Source of the DNA: Psoroptes ovis
Lineage: Eukaryota > Arthropoda > Arachnida > Sarcoptiformes > Psoroptidae
Assembly: GCA_002943765.1 (NCBI GenBank)
Contig: PQWQ01000021.1
Coordinates: forward strand, 62,001 to 126,000
Length of the DNA stretch: 64,000 nucleotides
Direction: 5' to 3'
The notes under the pieces were generated by a model that was not told where the DNA came from, made no database searches, and saw only the letters and a program-made list of their open reading frames with translations. Position numbers and translations under genes: made by a program. Positions 42,691 to 50,950 of the stretch are shown here, one piece after another. Position 1 is the first letter of the stretch. The number at the start of each line of letters is the position of its first letter.

Positions 42691-42824
42691 TCTTAACGAA
42701 TAAGAAGAATATATCACATTGAAATGCTTTGAATGTAAGAATATTCTTTGTGTTTTTGTTCTTCTCATTCTTCTTAATGGAATTCAATCAAAATTCCCAT
42801 TCCTTTTTTTTATTCATTGATTTC

Positions 42825-42902
42825 GAAGTTGTCCAAAAAATTTTGTCTGAATTTTTAATTGAAAATTGATTGCTTTTTAGGTCAATACTTTACGGACAGT
42901 GC
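42825..42902. mobile_element. mariner-like hairpin MITE, degraded
   Basis: GAAGTTGTCCAAAAAATTTTG pairs with GTCAATACTTTACGGACAG. Confidence 0.68.
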
Positions 42903-42931
42903 TTTTTTTTCGAAAATGTCAGTCATATATA

Positions 42932-43011
42932 TTAGGTTGTCCCATAATTTCTTGCCGTTTTTTGAATGGGAAAAAATCAAAATAACGGCCAGAACTTATG
43001 GGACAACTCAA
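42932..43011. mobile_element. mariner-like MITE, CATAAGTT subfamily
   Basis: TTAGGTTGTCCCATAATTTC with TTGCCG pairs with CGGCCAGAACTTATGGGACA and ACTCAA; TA flanks both ends. It starts 30 bases after the preceding MITE. Confidence 0.9.
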
Positions 43012-43562
43012 TACATGTATATGTGTATATGTCGTTCGGTAGAACATCATCAACGACGATGATAATCATGACAACGATATGATTCGATGATGATATCGAA
43101 TTCTTGAAGAATCTTTCTCCTTCACCAAGAAAAATGAATTTTTCTTGGTGAAATTCTCCGAAGATTCTTTAAGATTCTCTCCAAGAATCTTGTGGAATTC
43201 TCGGTTTCCATAGAATTCCATCGAATTCCCGGCAAATTCCCGAGAAATTCCCACCGAAACGCCGCAAAAATTCCGGCAAATTTCCCGCGAAATTCTCGAG
43301 AAATTCGCCGGGAAACCAAATCGGAACAAATTCTTTTACTCCCCCCCCTCCGAATACTTCTCCGAAGACAATTTTCTTAGATGAATGACAAGAAATTCTG
43401 TTATGCACAGCGAATAATGTTCGAAGAGAAATTGGATCAATCAAAGTAATAAAAAATGGTTTGAAATGTCATTGTGTGTGATGGTTTTGCTTTGATTTAT
43501 AGTAATTTATCAAATAAATATGAGTCTTTCATAAATACAGTGACATTTACATACTTCAAAAG

Positions 43563-43756
43563 CAGCGGTTCTCAACCGTTTTTTGTTGTTGTGACACTCA
43601 AGTATCACATTGATTAAGAATCACTGATTTTGGGAATATTCTGTATAACGATTAAGAGGTGTCCGTAAAGTTTTGTCTCGCATCAAATGCACCTCACAGA
43701 ATGGACTTACTGTCCTTTTGGCGCCACAACAAAAAAAAAATGGTTGAGAACCACTG
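43563..43756. mobile_element. hAT-like element with a mariner-like arm nested inside
   Basis: CAGCGGTTCTCAACCGTTTT with TTGTTGTTG at the left pairs with CAACAAAAAAAAAA and TGGTTGAGAACCACTG at the right (about 30-base termini). Inside, AGGTGTCCGTAAAGTTTTGTC (43657-43677) is a single mariner-MITE arm. The nesting suggests that insertion post-dated the hAT element. Confidence 0.7.
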
Positions 43757-44024
43757 AATTTCAATAGAAATAAAAAGCACCAAAAACTACTGCAAACACA
43801 CCGCAAAACAGTCAAAATAGCCGCCACCGATTTTTGTTTATTGTTGTCATCAAACAAATGATGATCATAGAATTTCAAATTAAATTAAATTTTTGATATT
43901 TTTTGAAAAGAATCTTAAAGAAATGAATGAAATCTTAAAGAAATGAAATGAATTCTCGTCCCATTCACCAAACCGCTGTTTCACAATTCTGAATTCAACG
44001 AATGCGGTTGAATTAAGAATTTTT

Positions 44025-44200
44025 TTGGTGACGAGCACCGCGATACGGGCGCTGCCCGTGATTTTAACGTTTGTTACTTTTTGCATTAAACAAGCACAGC
44101 CCGTGACACACACGGGCTGTTGCAGCTGTTGGCAGTAGATTGAGGAGCAGGTTCGAAGCATTTTTTAGAAAAACGCTCCGACTGGTAGACCGGTCGAAAA
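44025..44200 (+). repeat. CCCGTG-hairpin family element, copy 4
   Basis: Three hairpins occur in order: CGGGCGCTGCCCG (44046-44058), CAGCCCGTGACAC with ACACGGGCTG (44097-44119) and CGACTGGTAGACCGGTCG (44179-44196). TTTAGAAAAACGCTC precedes the last, as in copies 1 and 2. This is the best-preserved copy. Confidence 0.65.
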
Positions 44201-44563
44201 CATTCGAAAGCAAAAAATTCTTTTGATTTCTTCTCTTCTCATTTTCATTCATTTATTCTTTTGGGTTCTTTGTGAAACCAAAGAACCCAAAAATCAAATC
44301 AAAAGAATTTTTTTTGATTGAATTCAGTCAAAAGAATCTTAAATGAATTTTTTTTTTTCGGGGAAACTTTCCCGAAAAAAAAAAATTGTCGTCGTTTATT
44401 CCATTTTTCATTTTCCCCAGAAAAAATTTCCCAGAAATTTTCCCGAAAATTTTTTTCTTTTTCCTTCTAATTGAACTTTAATTGAAAAATTTCTTCGTCG
44501 CAATGTTTGTTGTTTGGAACAGTGAATAGATTTTTGTTCGGTAATTTTTTTTTTTGGAAATTA

Positions 44564-44833
44564 CAGTGGTTCTCAACCGTTTTTTTGAATATGATGGTCG
44601 CCAAAGTTATCAACGCAGCATATTTCAGTGCCTTTTATTGTGTTTCTGCTGCATGTAAACAGTTGAATTATTTGAAAAATTTTAGGAGGTTTTCACCTTC
44701 GCAGGGGTGAAAAGAGCCTCTTAGAGGCATAGACCTTCGTAGAGGTTAAGAGTCTCTTAGAGCCTTAGACTCTTGTAGAGTCTCAGAGGTTCGATTCCTC
44801 CAAAATTGCCTCGAAAACGGTTGAGAAACACTG
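44564..44833. mobile_element. hAT-like element enclosing a tandem repeat
   Basis: CAGTGGTTCTCAACCGTTTT pairs with AAAACGGTTGAGAAACACTG over 270 bases. The right half (44700-44790) holds palindromic units such as AGAGCCTCTTAGAGGC and GTCTCTTAGAGCCTTAGAC. Confidence 0.8.
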
Positions 44834-45048
44834 TAGCTGCTTCCAAATTTTAATTTTAAGAAAAACATACATTTTGGAAGCCCATAAATGTAATCATTTT
44901 GTGTGCATCATTACAACAACATTACATTTTTATTTTCTATGAATCCATTACCATTAAACACTAACACTAACTACTATTACTGAATGCCATAATCATTGTA
45001 TTTATGAAGAACGGGAGCCCTGAAAATTAAAATCTTTGAAATTAATCG

Positions 45049-45153
45049 AGGTCGTCCGAAAAATACGGTCGCCATTACCACCTATTTCCAGCCATTTGCT
45101 ACCATATATGATGGCTGCCATTGAAAACCGACACAACTTTTCGGACGATCACC
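45049..45153. mobile_element. mariner-like hairpin MITE, long centre
   Basis: GAGGTCGTCCGAAAAATACGG pairs with CGACACAACTTTTCGGACGA. The centre has its own inverted pair (TGGCAGCCAT with ATGGCTGCCA-like parts). Confidence 0.75.
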
Positions 45154-45371
45154 GAAAAACATAAATCTGTTCCTCATCACACATGTATTCATTCATTTAT
45201 TAAATAATCATGTAAATGACATTTAATAACTCCTGAGTACCAACCATTTTCGGCATAATGGAAATATGTCGAATTCGGGTCTGATGGAATTTGATGAGAT
45301 TCGGCCGAAAATTCGGTAATTTCACGGACAACTAAGGTTGCCCGGGAAATTTCCCCGGCAATCGAAAAGTA

Positions 45372-45451
45372 TTGGGTTGTCCCATAAGTTCTTTCGGTTT
45401 TTAAATTTTTTTTTCATTCGAAAAATGACAAGAACTTATAGGACAACCTAA
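45372..45451. mobile_element. mariner-like MITE, CATAAGTT subfamily
   Basis: TTGGGTTGTCCCATAAGTTC pairs with GAACTTATAGGACAACCTAA; TA flanks both ends. Confidence 0.9.
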
Positions 45452-46443
45452 TATTTTTGAGAGAAAAAATAGCGAACGACATTTGTGAATATTCCATCAT
45501 TACTTTGGATATGTATGAGGCTATTATCTTCCAAGAATAATCTATTTAAGGGTATAATCCTTACAAATTCTTGATTTTTATATTCAAGAATATTCCTGAC
45601 AAATCTGGTATATTCTTGTCAATTTTTCATTTCGGGAATTATTGCCAGAAAAAAAATCATTTTCTTAAAGTTAATACGTTGAAATTACTATCAACGTATT
45701 AACTTGACACTTTTGAATTTTAATGACAGGATTTCTTGACGACTAATTTCAACTAATTCTTAGTCCCAGAATATTTGACTGAATTCAAGCTGGAAATTAT
45801 GTCCCCATTTCCCCATAAATTAACTTTTCCGTAAAGTTTCTGAATTTCAATTTATGATTTTTTTCCGAGAAATTTCTCAGAAATTTTTAATGGGAAAAAA
45901 TCATTCAAAATGGCTTAATGATTTAGTGATGACAAGGGTTAGTCAGTGTGAAAGTGATGGAGCAAAGTAATGGGGTTAGTCAGTGGATACAAGTGGCTGG
46001 ATAAGTTAAAAGAGGGTTAAAAGTTGACGGAATGTGATAAGAGGTGGTGAGGTAGATTAAAGGGGTTAAAGGTCTAAGATAGCGAAAGTGATAACAGGGT
46101 GGCTAGGTGGTGGAAGGGTTAGTAGAGTCAGTTGTCACTGTATTTGTGAAAGGCTCTTGATGCAGTGGATTTCTTTTGGTTTTTTCTCTGGTTTTTCTCG
46201 GGAAAATTCCCGTAAATTCCCTTGGAATTTTTCGGAATCTTTTTTCTTTTGATTTCAGGAAGATTTCTGTGGCCGATTTTCTTAACATATTCATTCACAC
46301 ATTATTCGGGCTGTTTGTCTTTGTGTAATCATTCAAAGTCTGGCCCAAATTTTCGAATCAATGTTGCGGTAAATTGTTGTTATTTGTTGACATTTGAGAC
46401 TATTTATACAACAACAACCACAATGTACTAAAAAATGTATTTT

Positions 46444-46523
46444 TGAGGTTGTCCGAAAAGTTTGTTCTTATTCATACATTCATTCACAATTGAAAATCCC
46501 GCCAAAACTTTTCGGACAACCAT
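46444..46523. mobile_element. mariner-like hairpin MITE
   Basis: GAGGTTGTCCGAAAAGTTTG pairs with GCCAAAACTTTTCGGACAACC. Confidence 0.87.
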
Positions 46524-46576
46524 TGAATTTGTTTTTTATTTTCATAAAGATTAAAAATAAACAAATCACATGTTTG

Positions 46577-46659
46577 TTGCACTCGACAATCATCGAATGT
46601 GTCCTATAGTTGAATGAATAAATCCAGGTGCCCAAATGGCGCCTGTCGAGTTCAAAGCA
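46577..46659. mobile_element. GCACTCGA/GGCGCC inverted-repeat element
   Basis: GTTGCACTCGACAATC at the left pairs with GGCGCCTGTCGAGTTCAAAG at the right, 83 bases in all. Confidence 0.6.
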
Positions 46660-46994
46660 TTTTTCGGTTTTTGCTTGTTTTCTTCGCCCGAGAAAATCTC
46701 ACAAATTAATGCAAACAAACGATTGATTTTGGGTTCTTTTTGGGTGCACATGGAATATAATTGCTCCTCTCTCTCTCTGTTCGTGTGTTTTGAGGGTACA
46801 CGTCATTCATTGTTTTCGGAAATTTTCCGAAAAATTTTTTCAAAGATTATGGGAAATTTTCCGAAAAAATTCAACCCGAAAAAAATCCACAAACAATGTA
46901 ACGCGTAACTCTTATCATATTTGATCAATTATTGATTTTCCAAATCCAATCATTGATCGAATTTCACCAAGATTTTCAATTAACAAATTATTTC

Positions 46995-47125
46995 TCAACA
47001 CCTCTCCCCTATTTTCGACTATTTCCACCCTGTTAATTGCCTATTTTCCCAGTTTTTCGCCTATTTCCACCCTGGTTTTCGCCTGTTTCTCTCCCTGGTA
47101 TTTTTCATCTATTTCTGGCCTATTT
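46995..47125. repeat. minisatellite with CGCCTATTTCCACCCTG units
   Basis: Degenerate units CGACTATTTCCACCCTG, CGCCTATTTCCACCCTG and GGCCTATTTTCGGCC recur. The CTATTTCCACC core is shared with the array at 4.1 kb. Confidence 0.75.
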
Positions 47126-47327
47126 TCGGCCTACAATAAATCAATAATCAATCAATCAATCAATGACAAAAAGTAATTATTAATTATTAATTATTAATCT
47201 ATTCATAGATTTTGTAATTGTGATTAGATTTTGGTGATTTTTGGGCTTAATTAATTGATGGAATTTCATTAATTGATTTTTTTTCGCGAAATTTGGTTGA
47301 ATCACATTATTTCACAGTTTACAAATA

Positions 47328-47407
47328 TTAGGTTGTCCCATAAGTTCTTGCCATGTTTGCAATGAAAAATAATTTAAAAAACGGCAAGAACTTATGGGAC
47401 AACCAAA
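47328..47407. mobile_element. mariner-like MITE, CATAAGTT subfamily; rightmost copy
   Basis: TTAGGTTGTCCCATAAGTTC with TTGCCA pairs with CGGCAAGAACTTATGGGACA and ACCAAA; TA flanks both ends. I find no copies from here to 64 kb. Confidence 0.92.
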
Positions 47408-47637
47408 TATTTTTTTGACTAAATCAAACCCTTTACTTTGATTATTACCCCTTTGATGTCGTTGAAAACAAAAGAAATTCCAGTGATTTGTGATTCTTCG
47501 TGTGAGAGCTTCGAATTCCTGAGGATCAAAATTCTTCTAAGGCTCAGAATTCTCGAGCTTCAAGAATACTCGTCGAGCCATCAAAGGAATGTGGGATTTT
47601 GAATTGTGAAAAATTAAAAAAATTTCTTGGGAAAATG

Positions 47638-47651
47638 GCGCCATCTGGTGG
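47638..47651 (-). promoter_or_regulatory. CTCF-like motif upstream of NOL10
   Basis: GCGCCATCTGGTGG reads CCACCAGATGGCGC on the minus strand. It lies 155 bases upstream of the NOL10 start codon, between the repeat-dense and repeat-poor halves of the window. A boundary role is plausible but unproven. Confidence 0.45.
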
Positions 47652-47805
47652 CTGAAAATGTAACTAAGCCATAACATTTTGTATGAATTTTCTAAACCAC
47701 GTGTTTTTGTTTATGTTTATATTTTGATTTTTCGATATTTTTCAAATTTTTAAAATTCAAATATTCAAATCTTCAAAGGTATTATGATCATCAAGTGGAC
47801 ACACG

Positions 47806-49402
47806 ATGCAAGTAACCGAAGTAAATGATATCAAAATCTATAACCTTAGTCAAGGTAAAACAATACCCGAATGGTTATCGGATCGTAAGCGGCGATTGCT
47901 GCTGAAGAAAGATGTCGACTTACGGCGCCGTATTCAGCTGATACAAGATTTTGATATGCCCGTGGTTACGAATACGATCGATGTATCAAGTAATGGCCAA
48001 TATATTATAGCCACAGGCGTCTACAAACCACGCGTACGATGTTATGATGTCGATCAGTTAGCAATGAAATTCGAACGTTGTCTGGACGCGGAAGTGATCC
48101 GGTTACGAATCCTATCGGAGGATTATAGTAAATTGCTAATGCTACAAGCGGATCGATGGTTGGAGCTTCATTCGCAAGCTGGCCACTATTTCCGTACCCG
48201 GATCCCTCGGTTTGGACGTGATCTCGAATACAATTCAGCTACATGTGATGCGCTGTTCGTCGGTGATTCCCGAGAAATTTTCCGACTCAATCTGAATGTC
48301 GGAACATTTCTGAAATCATTCGAAACTGAATCACCACAGTTGAATACGATCGTCATAAATCCTGTACATAACCTTATAATGGTCGGCGGTGAAGATGGTC
48401 ACCTTGAAGCATGGGATCCTCGACAACGATCCCGTTGTGGACGTCTGAATTGTTCGCTTGGATCCAATGAATCCGTAACCAAGCTGAAATATTATGACTC
48501 GCTTAAGCTGGCTTGCGGTACATCCGATGGCCGAATACTGCTGTATGATATCCGATCCAATCGGCCATATTTCACCAAAGATCATCTGTATGGCCTCCCA
48601 ATTAAAAGTATTGATTTTTTCCGCAATGAAAATCAGCTGACCAACAATTTGGTCGCAACATTAGATTCGAAAATTATTAAAATATGGAATCACGTGACTG
48701 GCGAACCATATACGGCCATTCAATCGGACAGCGATCTCAACGCATTGACCATATACCCCGCGTCTGGAATGATGTTCGTAGCACAAGAATCAAGTAAAAT
48801 CCTTGCGTATTACCTGCCATCTATCGATACGGCACCGAAATGGTGTTCATTTTTGGATCGAATCACTGAAGAATTGGAAGAATCTGATCAATCATTGACC
48901 AATACGATTTATGATGATTATAAATTCGTAACCGAACACGAGCTGAAACAGTTGAACCTCGACGATCTAATAGGTACTGACCTTCTACGAGCTTATATGC
49001 ATGGATTCTTCATTGACGCCCGACTGTATCGCAAGGCGCTCGAAGTGTTGCGACCATTCGAAGCGGAAAAATATCGGCAACAACAGGTTAAAGCCTTGCA
49101 TGAAGCTCAATATCGTAATCGAGTCCAAATACCCGAAGATCCAGATGATCAGCTGCCTAAAATTAATCGAAAATTGGCTGAAAAACTAGCGCAAATCGAA
49201 GCTGATCAACAAGCGAAGCGTCGACAAAATAAACCGGCCAAATTCAAACCAAATCCTATGGCTGATGATCGATTTGCGGCCTTATTCACGGATCCTAACT
49301 TTGAAATTGATGAACAAAGTGATGAATTCCGCCTCCTTAATCCAGTTATATCCCGAATGACCCGAGATAAACCCCGAGAAACGACCGAAGACGACGCTGT
49401 TT
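47806..49402 (+). CDS. NOL10: NOL10 exon 1: WD40 propeller and conserved middle
   Basis: This exon holds the first 532 codons plus one base. ATG 47806 is preferred because MQVTEVNDIKIY aligns to the family N-terminus. If the intron is retained, the frame runs on to a stop at 49462-49464 and adds 20 unrelated residues (ending TQKTE). Confidence 0.93.
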
Positions 49403-50361
49403 GTAATCGTACAAAATCAAAACGAATTCGAAACAAACCATTTCAGACACAAAAAACCGAATGAATTTTTATTTTTTCATAAATTAAAATTTTCATACAA
49501 TTTTAAAAATGTTCGAGAATTCGAACAAACACATGTAATGATGACGTGTTTCAAACACATCAAATACAATTATAAACAGTTCGAACAAATGAACCAATTT
49601 GGAAACGAAACGAGAAAAGGAAATTAAATTTCCAACAATTGTGTTGGCATCATCGGGGGGGTGTGTGTCTTCGTACCATTACAGCTGTTAAACCTGCTTA
49701 TGCTGATATATTCGATGATGATGATGACCAAGACGGTGGTACGTCTTCGGATGATGAGTTGTTTGGGGGCCGCAAGGCCAGCGATGGCCAGGACCATGAC
49801 CTCGACGATAGCGGAGACCTTGGCGATGACCAAGACGAGTTCGAAGACGAAGACGCTTCGGGTGAAGACCTCGAAGATGCTTCGGCTGGTGAGGATTCGG
49901 ATGGTGATGAGGGTGCTTCGGGTGATGGTCACAATGATTATGACCACGAAGCTGGTCATGCAGGTGGTAAAGACGCGGCCGCTGCTGATGGTAACAAGAG
50001 CAGGACGAAATCGTATCGTTTGAGCCGAATCGATGATGATAATGTCGATCTTTACGTAGGCAGTAGTGGCCACAATGATCAACGGCGATCTGCAAATCGC
50101 TTGAAAACGCAATCATTCGAACAGCGGCTAAAGAATCCTGATCAGGATATGGCCTCGACGAATCGTAGCGGCAACCGCAATATGGTTAATGGTAATCGTA
50201 TCATGACATTTGTACCACGATCAACCGCTAATCAAGCCAAAGATAAACAATCGGCTACGGCCACAATGAAAAATAATCAAAAATTGATTGAACATCGTAA
50301 ACAACGTAAAAGGCTGGCACGTCGTACCACTGGCCTTAGATTTAATCGTAAACTCAATTAA
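47806..50361 (+). CDS. NOL10: NOL10, nucleolar protein 10 (two exons)
   Basis: NOL10 (yeast Enp2) is a WD40 protein of the small-subunit processome that acts in the nucleolus. Exon 1 (47806-49402) opens with MQVTEVNDIKIYNLSQGKTI and carries PEWLSDRKRR, KPRVRCYD, YGLPIKSIDF, WCSFLDRITEELEE, LLRAYMHGFF and SDEFRLLNPV, all family hallmarks. An intron of 282 bases (49403-49684, GTAATC to TTACAG) joins in frame to exon 2 (49685-50361). Exon 2 is acidic, then ends SFEQRLKNPD, MTFVPRS and EHRKQRKRLARRTTGLRFNR, the NOL10 C-terminal pattern. The product is 757 residues; relatives are about 690. A short upstream ATG at 47784 opens a 14-codon frame overlapping the start. A poly-A signal AATAAA is at 50383. 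Confidence 0.92.
49403..49684 (+). other. predicted NOL10 intron
   Basis: The donor is TTT then GTAATCGT, the acceptor CATTACAG. The sequence is AT-rich and has stops in all frames near the 3' half. The phase (1 base plus 2 bases) restores an open frame across the junction, giving DDAVSVKPAYADIF. Confidence 0.75.
49685..50361 (+). CDS. NOL10: NOL10 exon 2: acidic region and basic C-terminus
   Basis: It encodes VKPAYADIFDDDDDQDGG, a long Asp/Glu/Gly region, then the conserved SFEQRLK and a basic tail ending RFNRKLN. Reading this as a separate gene would require a TTG start and a non-conserved N-terminus (CWHHRGG), so I join it to exon 1. Opposite-strand frames here are shadows of acidic codons. 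Confidence 0.85.
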
Positions 50362-50382
50362 TTGTTGTTTAAAGAAAATTCC

Positions 50383-50388
50383 AATAAA
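50383..50388 (+). terminator. poly-A signal of NOL10
   Basis: AATAAA lies 22 bases after the NOL10 stop. Such a short 3' UTR is typical of compact arthropod genes. Confidence 0.65.
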
Positions 50389-50757
50389 GTCCACCTTCAG
50401 ATTCGAATTCGAAGCTTTTTTTCCAGGAAATTCAATGCCTGAAGTACTTGTCATGTATAAACTTGGCTTTTTCTTTTCGAATGTTTTTTTTTGTTTTTTT
50501 GGCTCATTGTTGATTCGGCGGCTAGAAATTTCGCGCTATTTCTATTCGAGCGGCTATTTTAACCCTGAACACTGAGAGCATGTTTTTCTGTGTTTTGTTT
50601 ATTTCAGTGTTTTTTGTTAATATTTTAATTTAATTGTAATTAAATTGATTAATTTTTGATGATCATTGACCAATTACGAAGATTTACGACGTTAGAAATT
50701 GACTAAGTTACGAAATACCATCGATTAATCGTTGAAGAATCGATTGTTTACCGCAAG
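50389..50757 (+). other. short spacer between NOL10 and the nucleoporin
   Basis: About 370 bases with T-rich runs and no coding frame of note. The nucleoporin promoter and 5' UTR must lie here unless the two genes share a transcript. Confidence 0.5.
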
Positions 50758-50950
50758 ATGCTCGCCGCAATCATATCGATAATCGTCATTCTTCTGATCA
50801 TCTTGTACTCATGGCACCGGTATCATTCGACAAAATCGAAGCCAAATCTGCGTATTCAATCGCATAAACTGGTGCATCATCATCAGTCGCATGGTAATGT
50901 TGCATCCGCAATCCCGAATGGCCACAATAATCAAGCATCACCGGTTCATG
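50758..50950 (+). CDS. POM121: POM121-like exon 1: transmembrane anchor
   Basis: Residues 1-17 are almost wholly Ile, Leu and Val and form a membrane helix; HRYHSTKSK follows as a positive flank. The exon ends at donor GTAATTTT in phase 1 (SPVH plus G). The frame would stop 11 bases into the intron. Confidence 0.75.

Larger units (their letters stand above)
40585..47637. other. intergenic region between divergent genes
   Basis: About 7 kb between the exchange-factor start and NOL10. It would contain both promoters, but no TATA or other core element is convincing. It is packed with repeats: eight mariner-like MITEs and one single arm, three hAT-like elements, one TTAA element, one CCCGTG-hairpin element and one GCACTCGA element. 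Open frames at 43.07-43.44 kb are low-complexity GGAAATTTCC and CGAGAAATTC blocks and are not genes. Confidence 0.6.

Noticed and set aside
43066..43444. Overlapping minus-strand frames of 62-91 codons
   Set aside because: Built from the palindromic GAGAAATTCCCGG low complexity, which leaves several frames open at once.
44740..44810. tRNA gene suggested by GGTTCGATTCC (B-box-like)
   Set aside because: No matching A box, acceptor stem or anticodon arm at the right distance; it lies inside an hAT-like element.
49639..49684. Separate gene starting at a TTG with peptide CWHHRGGVCL
   Set aside because: Non-ATG start and no conservation; the downstream part is the NOL10 C-terminus reached by splicing.
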